From Pseudomonas sp. MUP55 (GTDB lineage: Bacteria; Pseudomonadota; Gammaproteobacteria; Pseudomonadales; Pseudomonadaceae): 64,000 bases of DNA. Shown piece after piece: positions 27,578 to 35,592 of the stretch; position 1 is the first letter of the stretch; each line of letters opens with the position of its first letter. The stretch lies in assembly GCF_034043515.1 (NCBI RefSeq), contig NZ_CP138214.1, positions 2,666,001 to 2,730,000 on the forward strand, given 5' to 3'. The translations under genes were made by a program, and so were the position numbers. The notes under the pieces are model-generated. The model was not told the DNA's origin. It did not search any database and saw nothing but the letters and a program-made list of their open reading frames with translations.

Positions 27578-28450
27578 ATGCTGCGCTCCCATCTGCCCCT
27601 CAACGCCCTGCGCGCCTTCGAGGCCTCCGCCCGGCACCTGAGCTTCACCCGGGCTGCCATCGAGTTATGTGTGACTCAGGCGGCAGTCAGTCATCAGGTC
27701 AAAAGCCTGGAGGCGCAACTCAATGTCACCCTGTTCAAGCGCCTGCCGCGCGGGCTGATGCTCACCCGTGAAGGCGAAACCCTGTTGCCGGTGCTGCGCG
27801 AGTCGTTCGACCGCATCGCCCATACCCTGGGCCAGTTCGAGGCCGGGCATTACCGTGAAGTGCTGGCGGTAGGCGCGGTGGGTACTTTTGCCGTGGGCTG
27901 GCTGTTGCCGCGCTTGCCGGATTTCCAGAGCCGCTACCCGTTTATCGACCTGCGCCTGTCCACCCACAACAACCGCGTGGACGTGGCCGCCGAAGGCCTG
28001 GATTACGCGATCCGTTTTGGCGCCGGCGCCTGGCACGGCACCGAGGCCTGCCAATTGCTGGCAGCACCGCTCAGCGTGCTCTGCGTGCCGCACCTTGCCG
28101 AGCAGTTGCACACGCCGGCCGACCTGTTGAAACACACGTTGCTGCGTTCGTACCGCGCCGATGAATGGAGCCTGTGGTTCCAGTCCGCCGGACTGCCGGC
28201 GGACACCCTGGTGCCGCGCAGCATCGTGTTCGATTCGTCATTGGCGATGATGGAAGCAGCGCTGCAAGGCGTGGGCGTGGCCCTTGCGCCGCCGACGATG
28301 TTTTCACGGCAACTGGAAAGTGATGTGATCCGCCAGCCATTCGAGGCGGGGATTACCACCGGCAGTTACTGGCTGACACGCTTGCAGTCGCGGGCCGAGA
28401 CGCCGGCGATGCTGGCGTTCAAGGCGTGGTTGCAAGCCAGTGCGGGCTGA
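27578..28450 (+). CDS. ampR: LysR-family regulator of ampC
   Basis: A 290-residue LysR protein. It has an N-terminal helix-turn-helix (LNALRAFEASARHLSFTRAA and LCVTQAAVSHQVKSLE) and a co-inducer domain with AVGTFAVGWLLPRL and LSTHNNRVDVAAEGLDYAIR, which match AmpR closely. AmpR binds UDP-MurNAc peptides as repressor and anhydromuropeptides as activator ligands. It is transcribed away from ampC. A REPIN follows. Confidence 0.92.
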   Translation: MLRSHLPLNALRAFEASARHLSFTRAAIELCVTQAAVSHQVKSLEAQLNVTLFKRLPRGLMLTREGETLLPVLRESFDRIAHTLGQFEAGHYREVLAVGAVGTFAVGWLLPRLPDFQSRYPFIDLRLSTHNNRVDVAAEGLDYAIRFGAGAWHGTEACQLLAAPLSVLCVPHLAEQLHTPADLLKHTLLRSYRADEWSLWFQSAGLPADTLVPRSIVFDSSLAMMEAALQGVGVALAPPTMFSRQLESDVIRQPFEAGITTGSYWLTRLQSRAETPAMLAFKAWLQASAG

Positions 28451-28485
28451 GGTGGGCAACCCTGGCTAAGAAGCAGCAGCGCTAA

Positions 28486-28633
28486 CCTGTGGCGAGGGAG
28501 CTTGCTCCCGCTGGGCCGCGAAGCGGTCCCAAACAATGGGACTGCTGCGCAGTCCAGCGGGAGCAAGCTCCCTCGCCACGGGTACGATGTTCGCTTTTAC
28601 TGACGGGCATCGGGGCAAGCACCCCTCCCACCG
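28486..28633. repeat. REPIN (GTGGCGAGGG type) plus half REP tail
   Basis: The paired arms run from 28486 to 28582. They are followed by TTTTACTGACGGGCATCGGG and a partial GGGGCAAGC-CCCTCCCAC arm to 28633. The same composite is seen at 35443-35590 and, inverted, at 33036-33100. Confidence 0.85.
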
Positions 28634-28644
28634 TTTGATTGTGT

Positions 28645-29532
28645 CTAGGCGAGGTACTTGCGAAACCATCCCAGGGTTCGTTCCCAGGCCAGGTTCGCCG
28701 CCGCTTCGTCATAACGCGGCGTCGAATCGTTGTGAAAGCCGTGGTTGGCGCCCTTGTAGATAAACGCCTCGTAGGTCGTACCCGCAGCCTTCAGCGCCTG
28801 TTCATACGCTGGCCAACCCTCATTGATGCGCGCATCCAGCTCACCGAAATGCAGCATGATCGGCGCCTTGATGCGCGGCACGTCCTTGGCCTCGGGCTGG
28901 CGTCCGTAGAACGACACGGCCGCGCCCAATTCCGGGTAGGCCACCGCCGCCGCATTGGTCACGCCGCCGCCATAGCAGAAACCGGTGATGCCGACTTTGC
29001 CGGTGCTGCTGTCGTGGTGCATCAACCACTCGATGGCGGCGAAGAAGTCGTTCATCAGCTTGGTCGGGTCGACGGTCTGCTGCAGGGCCACGCCTTTTTC
29101 GTCGTTGCCGGGGTAGCCGCCCACCGATGTCAGTCCGTCCGGTGCCAGGGCGATGAACCCGGCCTTGGCCAGGCGCCGCGCAACGTCTTCGATATACGGA
29201 TTAAGGCCACGGTTTTCATGCACCACCACCACCGCGGGCAATTTGCCGGCGGCCTTGGCCGGACGCACCAGATAGCCGCGTACCGTGCCATTGCCCTTGG
29301 GCGATGGGTAGGTGATGTAGTCGGCGACGATATCGGGATCGGTGAATTTCACCTGTTCGGCGAGGGCGTAGTTGGGACTCAGGGCGGCGAGCAGGGCCGA
29401 GGCGGTCAGGCCGCCGAAGGTAAACAGCGCGGCGCGGTCGAGAAATTCGCGGCGGTTGAGCTTGCCGTGGGCGTAGCCGTCATAGAGTTCCAGCAGTTCG
29501 GGCGCAAAGTCTTTGGCGGTCAGACGAGTCAT
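28645..29532 (-). CDS. Dienelactone hydrolase family protein with Tat-like signal
   Basis: A 295-residue alpha/beta hydrolase. The catalytic triad is visible: Cys in GITGFCYGGGV, Asp in HFGELDARIN and His in ANHGFHND. Near residue 27 a twin-arginine pattern (NRREFLDRAALFTFGG) precedes a hydrophobic stretch, so it is probably exported by Tat, as in the YghX-type branch of the family. True dienelactone activity is uncertain because no aromatic catabolic genes are nearby. ATG 29532 is the only reasonable start. Confidence 0.87.
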   Translation of the reverse strand: MTRLTAKDFAPELLELYDGYAHGKLNRREFLDRAALFTFGGLTASALLAALSPNYALAEQVKFTDPDIVADYITYPSPKGNGTVRGYLVRPAKAAGKLPAVVVVHENRGLNPYIEDVARRLAKAGFIALAPDGLTSVGGYPGNDEKGVALQQTVDPTKLMNDFFAAIEWLMHHDSSTGKVGITGFCYGGGVTNAAAVAYPELGAAVSFYGRQPEAKDVPRIKAPIMLHFGELDARINEGWPAYEQALKAAGTTYEAFIYKGANHGFHNDSTPRYDEAAANLAWERTLGWFRKYLA

Positions 29533-29575
29533 CGGTGCAGTCCTCGATCAGCGGTTGCGTCAATGTAGTTAAGGT

Positions 29576-30070
29576 TCAGTCCGTGCGGCCATGGGCGGCG
29601 GCGGCCAGTTGGCCGGTGTCGACCCGCACGAACACCGAGTCGCCAACGGCCGTGAGCACCTCGCCGGCATAGACTTCGCAGATCACCCGCGTCTTGCGCG
29701 CCACCTCGCCCTCGACCCGGGCGCGCAGGGTCAGCGTGACGCCCATGGGGGTCGGCTTGATGAATTTGATCCCCAGGTTACCGGTCACGCAGTCGATGCG
29801 CGGCAGGCTGCCGGGTTCACGCTGTTCGGCGCGGTAGTGGTAGGCCATGGCGGTCCAGTTGGAGTGGCAGTCCACCAGCATGGCGATCAGGCCACCGTAG
29901 ACCAGGTCCGGCCAGCCGCTGTATTTGGACTGCGGCAGATGTTCGGCGACGACGTGGACACCATCGTCGTGCCAACGACTCTTGATATGCAGGCCGTGGG
30001 AGTTGCTGGCGCCGCAGCCGTAACAGATGCCTTCGGGTGCGGTGATGTCCTGAAGCGAAGCGCTGTGCAT
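29576..30070 (-). CDS. PaaI/hotdog-fold thioesterase
   Basis: A 164-residue protein with hotdog-fold features: CYGCGASNSHGLHI at the N-terminus and the central helix GGLIAMLVDCHSNWTAM, where the Asp is the usual catalytic residue. It probably hydrolyses acyl-CoA thioesters. ATG 30070 has AAGGA six bases upstream. It sits 59 bases after the EamA transporter on the same strand. Confidence 0.83.
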   Translation of the reverse strand: MHSASLQDITAPEGICYGCGASNSHGLHIKSRWHDDGVHVVAEHLPQSKYSGWPDLVYGGLIAMLVDCHSNWTAMAYHYRAEQREPGSLPRIDCVTGNLGIKFIKPTPMGVTLTLRARVEGEVARKTRVICEVYAGEVLTAVGDSVFVRVDTGQLAAAAHGRTD

Positions 30071-30129
30071 GCAAAGTCCTTGTGAGAGCAGGGGCGACAC
30101 TTCTGTTTAGCAGGCCTTGGGCCGTGACG

Positions 30130-31020
30130 CTAGCGCGCGAACCGCTTTGCACCGGCCACGCAGCCGATGACCGCGACGGTGACCAGCAGCATGCCGAGGC
30201 TGACCTGCTCATGCAGCAGGCCCGCCGCCAGCGCCAGCCCAAAGAACGGTTGCAGCAACTGCAACTGGCCGACCGCGGCGATGCCACCCTGGGCCAGGCC
30301 GCGATACCAGAACACAAAGCCGATCAACATGCTGAACAGCGCGACATACCCCAGGCTCAGCCAGGCCGGCAGGCTGATGCCACTGAACGACGCGGGCGCC
30401 AGCAGCAGGCTCAACGGCGCGACGACGGGCAACGACACCACCAGCGCCCAGCAAATCACCTGCCAGCCCCCCAGGCTGCGCGACAGCTTGGCGCCTTCGG
30501 CATAGCCTAAACCGCACACCAGCACCGCCAACAGCATCAGTACGTCGCCTGCGGGCGCGGCGCTCAGGCCCTGGGCGAAGGCGTAACCCATCACCAGCGC
30601 ACTGCCCGCCAGCGAAAACAACCAGAACACCGCACGCGGTCGCTCACCGCCGCGCAGCACACCGAAGATCGCCGTCGCCAGCGGCAGCAGGCCGATAAAC
30701 ACGATGGAGTGCGCGGAGGTCACGTACTGCAGCGCCAGCGCAGTCAGCAGCGGAAAGCCGATTACCACGCCGAACGCGACGATGATCAAGGGCGCCCATT
30801 GCGCGCCGGTGGGGCGTTTTTCCTTGAACAACCGCAATAGGCACAGGCCCAGGATGGCCGCCAGCGTGGCGCGCAGCATGGTGAGGAACACCGGGTCGAA
30901 TTCCATCACCGCCACGCGCGTGGCCGGCAACGAACCGCTGAAAATCACTACGCCGATAAAGCCGTTGATCCAGCCCTGAGTGCTGCTGTCCAGGGTGCCG
31001 AGGGGGGAGGAGCGTTCCAT
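30130..31020 (-). CDS. EamA/DMT-family transporter
   Basis: A 296-residue inner-membrane protein with ten hydrophobic segments arranged as two EamA repeats. Such proteins usually export amino acids or metabolites. It is divergent from a MocR gene; the 74-base gap contains overlapping palindromes (31071-31095), so it is the likely target of that regulator. Confidence 0.87.
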   Translation of the reverse strand: MERSSPLGTLDSSTQGWINGFIGVVIFSGSLPATRVAVMEFDPVFLTMLRATLAAILGLCLLRLFKEKRPTGAQWAPLIIVAFGVVIGFPLLTALALQYVTSAHSIVFIGLLPLATAIFGVLRGGERPRAVFWLFSLAGSALVMGYAFAQGLSAAPAGDVLMLLAVLVCGLGYAEGAKLSRSLGGWQVICWALVVSLPVVAPLSLLLAPASFSGISLPAWLSLGYVALFSMLIGFVFWYRGLAQGGIAAVGQLQLLQPFFGLALAAGLLHEQVSLGMLLVTVAVIGCVAGAKRFAR

Positions 31021-31070
31021 GGGGGCTGTCCGAAAAAGGGAAGTTGCGTGCAGGCCATCCTAGGGTTGAA

Positions 31071-31095
31071 GATTGTGACAATCAAAAAATTGTCA
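31071..31095. promoter_or_regulatory. Overlapping perfect palindromes between EamA and MocR genes
   Basis: GATTGTGACAATC (31071-31083) is a perfect odd palindrome. TGACAAT (31076-31082) and ATTGTCA (31089-31095) form a second perfect inverted repeat with a CAAAAA spacer. The last base is the A of the MocR start codon, so binding here should block MocR expression and could control the divergent transporter. Confidence 0.6.
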
Positions 31096-32435
31096 TGGAT
31101 ACATCTACGATGCCGCGCGCCCGCTACAAGTCGCTGGTCGACACCTTCGCCGAGGACATCCGTTCGGGAAAGCTGCCGCCCGGCACACGCCTGCCCACGC
31201 ATCGCCAACTCGCCGCCGAGCATGGCCTGGCACTGGCCACGGCGAGCCGCGTGTACACCGAGCTGGAAGCGATGGGGTTGGTCAGCGGCGAAACCGGGCG
31301 TGGCACCTTTGTGCGCGAAATCGCCTTGCCGCCGGGGCAGGGCAGTGGGCAGATGCCCGTCGCGGCGGGCCTGCTCGACCTGAATTTCAATTACCCGTCC
31401 TTGCCCGGCCAGGCAGAGCTTTTGCGCAGCGCGCTGCGTCAGTTGGCGTTGTCTGGCGACCTGGAGGCGCTGCTGCGCTACCAGCCCCATGCCGGCCGCC
31501 TGCACGAGCGCGCGGCGGTGGCGCGGCACCTGTTGCATCGCGGGCTGGCGGTGCAGGCTGAACAGGTCCTGATGACCAGCGGTGCCCAGCATGGCCTGGC
31601 GGTCGCCATGATGGCGTTGCTCAAGCCCGGCGATGTGGTTGCCGTCGACGCCTTGACCTATTCGGGCTTCAAGGTACTGGCCGAGACCCTGCACCTGGAA
31701 ATCGTCGCCATCCCGGCCAGCGCCAACGGCCCGGACCTGGATTACCTGCAGGCCTTGTGCCGCAGGCGCACGGTGCGCGCGGTCTACAGCATGCCGACCC
31801 TGCATAACCCGCTGGGCTGGGTCATGAGCCTGGCGCAACGCGAGCAACTGGTGGCGATTGCCCGGCAGCACCAGCTGATGATTATCGAAGACGCTGCCTA
31901 CGCCTTCCTTGCCGAACACGCACCGCCGCCGGTGGCGAGTTTGGCGCCGGAGCGCACCGTGTACGTCGGTGGGTTTTCCAAGAGTGTCGCCACTGGCCTG
32001 CGCGTGGGTTTTATCGCGGCGCCACCGGCTTGGGTCAAGGCGTTGGAACGCACGGTCATGGCCACCACCTGGAACGTGGCGGGGGTGATGAGTGCGCTGG
32101 CCGTGGCCTGGATCGAAGATGGCACTGTCGCGCAACTGGAGGCGCAAAAGCGCGAGGACGCCCAGGCGCGGCAGCGCCTGGCTGCGCAGGTGCTGAACGG
32201 GCTGAGCTATATCAGTCATCCCTCGTCGTATTTTCTGTGGCTGCCGCTGGCGCAAGAGGCACGCGCCGATCAGGTCGCCATGAGCCTGCAGCGCGAGGGT
32301 ATCTCGGTGTCCACTGCCGAGCCCTTCGCGGTCTCGGCCCATGTGCCCCATGCGTTGCGACTGGCGTTGGGGTCGGTGTCGATGGCGGCGTTGCGCGAGG
32401 CGTTGATCAAAGTGCGCAAGGTGGTGCAATGGTGA
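31095..32435 (+). CDS. MocR-type GntR/aminotransferase-fold regulator
   Basis: A 446-residue protein. It has a GntR winged helix (YKSLVDTFAEDIRSGKLPPG, then THRQLAAEHGLALATASR) and an aminotransferase-fold domain with SGAQHGLAVAMMAL, IEDAAYAFL and the PLP lysine segment YVGGFSKSVATGLRVGF. ATG 31095 overlaps the operator; the longer frame from 31044 would include it. It probably controls the divergent EamA transporter. A hairpin ends the gene. Confidence 0.9.
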   Translation: MDTSTMPRARYKSLVDTFAEDIRSGKLPPGTRLPTHRQLAAEHGLALATASRVYTELEAMGLVSGETGRGTFVREIALPPGQGSGQMPVAAGLLDLNFNYPSLPGQAELLRSALRQLALSGDLEALLRYQPHAGRLHERAAVARHLLHRGLAVQAEQVLMTSGAQHGLAVAMMALLKPGDVVAVDALTYSGFKVLAETLHLEIVAIPASANGPDLDYLQALCRRRTVRAVYSMPTLHNPLGWVMSLAQREQLVAIARQHQLMIIEDAAYAFLAEHAPPPVASLAPERTVYVGGFSKSVATGLRVGFIAAPPAWVKALERTVMATTWNVAGVMSALAVAWIEDGTVAQLEAQKREDAQARQRLAAQVLNGLSYISHPSSYFLWLPLAQEARADQVAMSLQREGISVSTAEPFAVSAHVPHALRLALGSVSMAALREALIKVRKVVQW

Positions 32436-32456
32436 GCCGTCGCTGAACGGCTCACC
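32431..32456. terminator. Stem-loop between convergent genes
   Basis: GGTGAGCCGT and ACGGCTCACC form a perfect 10-bp stem with a six-base loop, overlapping the MocR stop codon and lying before the 3' end of the NTF2-like gene. No T run follows, so it is a weak intrinsic terminator or a 3' stabiliser. Confidence 0.6.
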
Positions 32457-32464
32457 GGCAAGGG

Positions 32465-32896
32465 TCAGTATTTGTAAGCCTGGCGCCCGATCAGCAGCCA
32501 TTTGCCGTGCTGCTTCTGCCAGACCTGGAAGTTATCGATGTCGGTCGGCACTTCGACACCACTGTTCACCGCCAGCGCGTGGAAGTGGTTGCGCACCAAT
32601 GCGGTATCGCCGTTCAGGGTGATGCTCTGGTTCTGCATTTCCAGTGTCTTGAACGCGCTCTTGTGGGTTTCCAGGTCTTCGATGAACTGCGCCTTGTTCT
32701 GCACCTTGCCGCTGGAGTGGCCGTAGGTGAGGGTGTCCGCAGTCAGCGCGTGAAGCTGCTTGAGGTCCAGGTGCAACATGGCCTGGGTCAGTTGATCCAC
32801 CGCCTGGGCCACATCCTTCTCGGCGGGTGCCGGTGCGGCTGCGACGTAGCCGGAGAACAGGCACAGAAAACCGATCAGCGCTTTGACGTTTTGCAT
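32465..32896 (-). CDS. Secreted NTF2-like (DUF4440-type) protein
   Basis: A 143-residue protein with a signal peptide (MQNVKALIGFLCLFSGYVAA, cleaved before APAPAEK) and an NTF2/SnoaL-like cone fold (QLHALTADTLTYGHSSG, then FQVWQKQHGKWLLIGRQAYKY). ATG 32896 has AAGGAA seven bases upstream. It is probably a small periplasmic ligand-binding or enzyme-like protein of unknown role, monocistronic. Confidence 0.82.
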   Translation of the reverse strand: MQNVKALIGFLCLFSGYVAAAPAPAEKDVAQAVDQLTQAMLHLDLKQLHALTADTLTYGHSSGKVQNKAQFIEDLETHKSAFKTLEMQNQSITLNGDTALVRNHFHALAVNSGVEVPTDIDNFQVWQKQHGKWLLIGRQAYKY

Positions 32897-33035
32897 GGGT
32901 AATTCCTTATTGTTGTGGGGACGACATGACGAGGTCTGTCGTCGTACAACCATGCATTAAATAAGCAGGCAAAGAAAAGGGGGAGCTGGAAATATTCTGA
33001 AATTACTTGGCTATCGAGTTGGAGTTCGGCCGAAC

Positions 33036-33100
33036 GTGTGGGAGGGGGGTAAGCCCCAATGCCAGTCAGTCAAGGCCTGTGGCGAGGGAGCTTGCTCCCG
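33036..33100. repeat. Composite half-REPs
   Basis: A partial GTGGGAGGGG arm, then ATGCCAGTCAGTCAAGGCC, then a single complete GTGGCGAGGGAGCTTGCTCCC REP. It is the inverted form of the composite at 28486-28633 and 35443-35590. The second arm of the REP is missing where the next element begins. Confidence 0.75.
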
Positions 33101-33105
33101 TTACA

Positions 33106-33224
33106 GATCGTTCCCACGCTCCCGCGTGGGAATGCCTCCTGGGACGCTCCGCGTTCCGCCAACAGCTGCAGGGGTGACGCAGAGCGTCACGGGCTGCGTT
33201 CCCACGCGGAGCGTGGGAACGATC
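33106..33224. repeat. 119-base element with 16-base terminal inverted repeats (MITE-like)
   Basis: GATCGTTCCCACGCTC at 33106 and GAGCGTGGGAACGATC at 33209-33224 are perfect inverted ends. Inside are further palindromes (CACGCTCCCGCGTGGG and GACGCAGAGCGTCAC). No ORF is inside. It looks like a small nonautonomous mobile or REP-like element next to a truncated REP. Confidence 0.7.
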
Positions 33225-33244
33225 ACTCCTGCATGGGGCTGTGA

Positions 33245-34951
33245 TCAGCTGGCTGACAACGGCGGCGTGCGCGGTGGGATCATGCGTTTGCTGCCGGTGG
33301 CTTCAAACGCCGAAGCAAAGCGCAGCAGCGCCGAATCGTCGTAGGCACGCCCGGCAAACGTCAGCCCGACCGGCATGCCGATGTCCGCCATCACGCCCAT
33401 CGGCACGGTGACGGTGGGCACGCCGAGGTGGCGAATGGCGAGGTTGCCGTTGGCCACCCAAACCCCGTTGCTCCAGGCAATGTCGGCGCTGGCTTCGTTG
33501 ACATCGGCATCGGCCGGGCCGACATCGGCCACGGTCGGAAACAACACCGCGTCGAGCCCCAGGTCGCTCATCCAGTCTTCCAGGTCCAGTCGGCGGGTTT
33601 GCTCCAGGCCGCGCAAGCCGTCGGGCAGGGTGCTGATCTCGTTCCACGGCGTGATACCGCGCTGGGCCATGCGCACGTATTCGTCCATGCCGGCGGCCAG
33701 GTCGTCTTCGCGGTTGGGCAGGGTGCCGGGGTCGTGGGGGAAGATTTTCGGGCCATCGACATCCGCCAGGCGGTTCAGCGCCGGGTCGCCGTTGGCGCGC
33801 AGGAAGTCATCGAACGCCCAGGCCGACAGTTCCCACAACTCATTGTGCAGGAACTGCTTGGACACCAGGCCACGGTTGAACACCGTGGGCGCGCCGGGGC
33901 GGTCGCCTTCGCAATTGGACACCAAGGGGAAGTCCACTTCGATGACTTCGGCTCCGGCGGCTTCCAGCGCCTTGCGCGCGGCTTGCCACAGCTCGATCAC
34001 CGAGGCACGGGTGTGGATTTTCTGCCCGGTCGGCCCGCCAATGCCGGGCTTTTCACTGGTGCCGGCCTCGGGGTCGGCGTTGATGTACATGCGCGGCACG
34101 CCGAAGCGTTTGCCGGCCAGAGCCGCGCTGCCTGCGGCGAGTTCGGCGTAGGACGCCGGGCGTACCGAGCTGACGCTGGGGATCGGCACCCAGGGCTGCA
34201 GGCGCCACAGGTCGCCACGGGTGTCCGGGTCTTCGGCCACCACCACGTCTAGCACTTCCAGCAGGTCGGCCATGGTGCGCGCAAAGGGCACCACCACGTC
34301 CATGGTCGGGGTCAACGGCCAGTTGCCGCGTACCGAAATCACCCCACGGGAAGGCGTGTACGCACACAAGCCGTTATTGGAGGCCGGGCCGCGACCGCTC
34401 GACCAGGTTTCTTCGGCCAGGCCAAACGCGGCGAAGCTGGCTGCCGTCGCCGTACCGGCGCCGTTGGACGAGCCGGAGGCGAACGGCGCGGTGAGGTAAT
34501 CGGCGTTGTAAGGGCTTTCGGCACGGCCATAGACGCCACGTTGCATGCCGCCGTTGGCCATGGGCGGCATATTGGTCTTGCCCAGGCAGATAGCGCCACC
34601 GGCCCGCAAGCGCTCGATGGTGAAGGCATCACGGTGGGCGACCAGTTTGGCGAACGCCGGGCTACCGGACGCGGCGGTCAGGCCCTTGACCAGGTAACTG
34701 TCCTTGGCGGTATAGGGAATGCCGTCCAGCGGCCCCAACGTCTGGCCGTTCGCCCTGCGTGCATCGGACGCCTCGGCTTCCTTCAACGCGTCGGGGTTGC
34801 GCACCACCACGGCATTGAGGGCGGTAGCGGTCTGCGGGCCGTCATAGGCCTCGATTCGCGCAAGATAAGCCTGGACCAGTTCAACGGCAGTGGTCTGGCC
34901 GGATTCAAGCGCAGCGCGCAATTGGGCAATGGAAACTTCGGTAACGTGCAT
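33245..34951 (-). CDS. Amidase-signature family protein
   Basis: A 568-residue amidase-signature enzyme. The catalytic Lys is in PYTAKDSYLV, the cis-Ser in ASGSSNGAG, and the nucleophilic Ser in ETWSSGRGPAS, which aligns with the usual DTGGSIRIPAS but has Trp-Ser in place of Gly-Gly. It hydrolyses amide bonds, substrate unknown. No signal peptide is evident. ATG 34951 is used; the codon before it is GTG and could also start. Confidence 0.87.
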   Translation of the reverse strand: MHVTEVSIAQLRAALESGQTTAVELVQAYLARIEAYDGPQTATALNAVVVRNPDALKEAEASDARRANGQTLGPLDGIPYTAKDSYLVKGLTAASGSPAFAKLVAHRDAFTIERLRAGGAICLGKTNMPPMANGGMQRGVYGRAESPYNADYLTAPFASGSSNGAGTATAASFAAFGLAEETWSSGRGPASNNGLCAYTPSRGVISVRGNWPLTPTMDVVVPFARTMADLLEVLDVVVAEDPDTRGDLWRLQPWVPIPSVSSVRPASYAELAAGSAALAGKRFGVPRMYINADPEAGTSEKPGIGGPTGQKIHTRASVIELWQAARKALEAAGAEVIEVDFPLVSNCEGDRPGAPTVFNRGLVSKQFLHNELWELSAWAFDDFLRANGDPALNRLADVDGPKIFPHDPGTLPNREDDLAAGMDEYVRMAQRGITPWNEISTLPDGLRGLEQTRRLDLEDWMSDLGLDAVLFPTVADVGPADADVNEASADIAWSNGVWVANGNLAIRHLGVPTVTVPMGVMADIGMPVGLTFAGRAYDDSALLRFASAFEATGSKRMIPPRTPPLSAS

Positions 34952-35075
34952 CACTTTTTTTTCGCCGCCTTCAGGTGGGGGTATGGCGGCAGTCTACGTA
35001 CAGATATTTGCGAGTGCCAGCTTACTGCTATGGTAAGCGGCTTGATCATCCACATCGCGCTCCAAGGAGGAGAAC

Positions 35076-35390
35076 ATGCCCAGACCCTATATCGCCCTGG
35101 CCGGATTGCTCGGGTTTTCGTTGTACACCGCCGCCACGATGCTGACGGCCGAGCAATCGCTGATCGCGTTTGGACAGGAATTGATGTCGCGGCCGGATAC
35201 CGCGCAGGTGGTGATCGACCTCTACCTGATGGCGATACTGGCGTGTGTGTGGATGTACCGGGATGCGCGGAGCAAAGGGCGCTCGGTGGCTTCAGTGCTG
35301 CCCTACTTTTTGCTGACGGCGGTGTTCGTTTCCGTGGGGCCGCTGCTGTATATCGTCGTCAATGGTTTTACACGACGCACCGAACGCTAG
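35076..35390 (+). CDS. DUF2834 membrane protein
   Basis: This 104-residue protein has three hydrophobic segments (about 5-25, 44-62 and 72-95) and the pattern IDLYLMAILACVWMYRDAR typical of DUF2834. A strong AAGGAGG lies ten bases before the ATG. Function unknown; small integral membrane protein. Confidence 0.85.
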   Translation: MPRPYIALAGLLGFSLYTAATMLTAEQSLIAFGQELMSRPDTAQVVIDLYLMAILACVWMYRDARSKGRSVASVLPYFLLTAVFVSVGPLLYIVVNGFTRRTER

Positions 35391-35442
35391 AAACCTGTGT
35401 GGCACTTGCTCCTGATGCCACTTAGTTAAGCCGAACACCGCT

Positions 35443-35590
35443 CCTGTGGCGAGGGAGCTTGCTCCCGCTGGGCCGCGAAGCGGCCCCAAACAATGGGCCT
35501 GCTGCGCAGTCCAGCGGGAGCAAGCTCCCTCGCCACAGGTAGGGTGTAGGCCTTGACTGACTGGCATCAGGAGCAAGCTCCTCCCGCAGG
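35443..35590. repeat. REPIN (GTGGCGAGGG type) plus half REP tail
   Basis: The paired arms lie at 35443-35539. GCCTTGACTGACTGGCATC and a partial AGGAGCAAGCTCCTCCC palindrome follow to 35590, abutting the stop codon of the Fsr-like gene. Confidence 0.85.
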
Positions 35591-35592
35591 GC

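Noticed and set aside
34541..35425. 294-residue ORF on the plus strand spanning the amidase and DUF2834 genes
   Set aside because: It is antisense to the amidase and out of frame with DUF2834, which has a strong ribosome site of its own.
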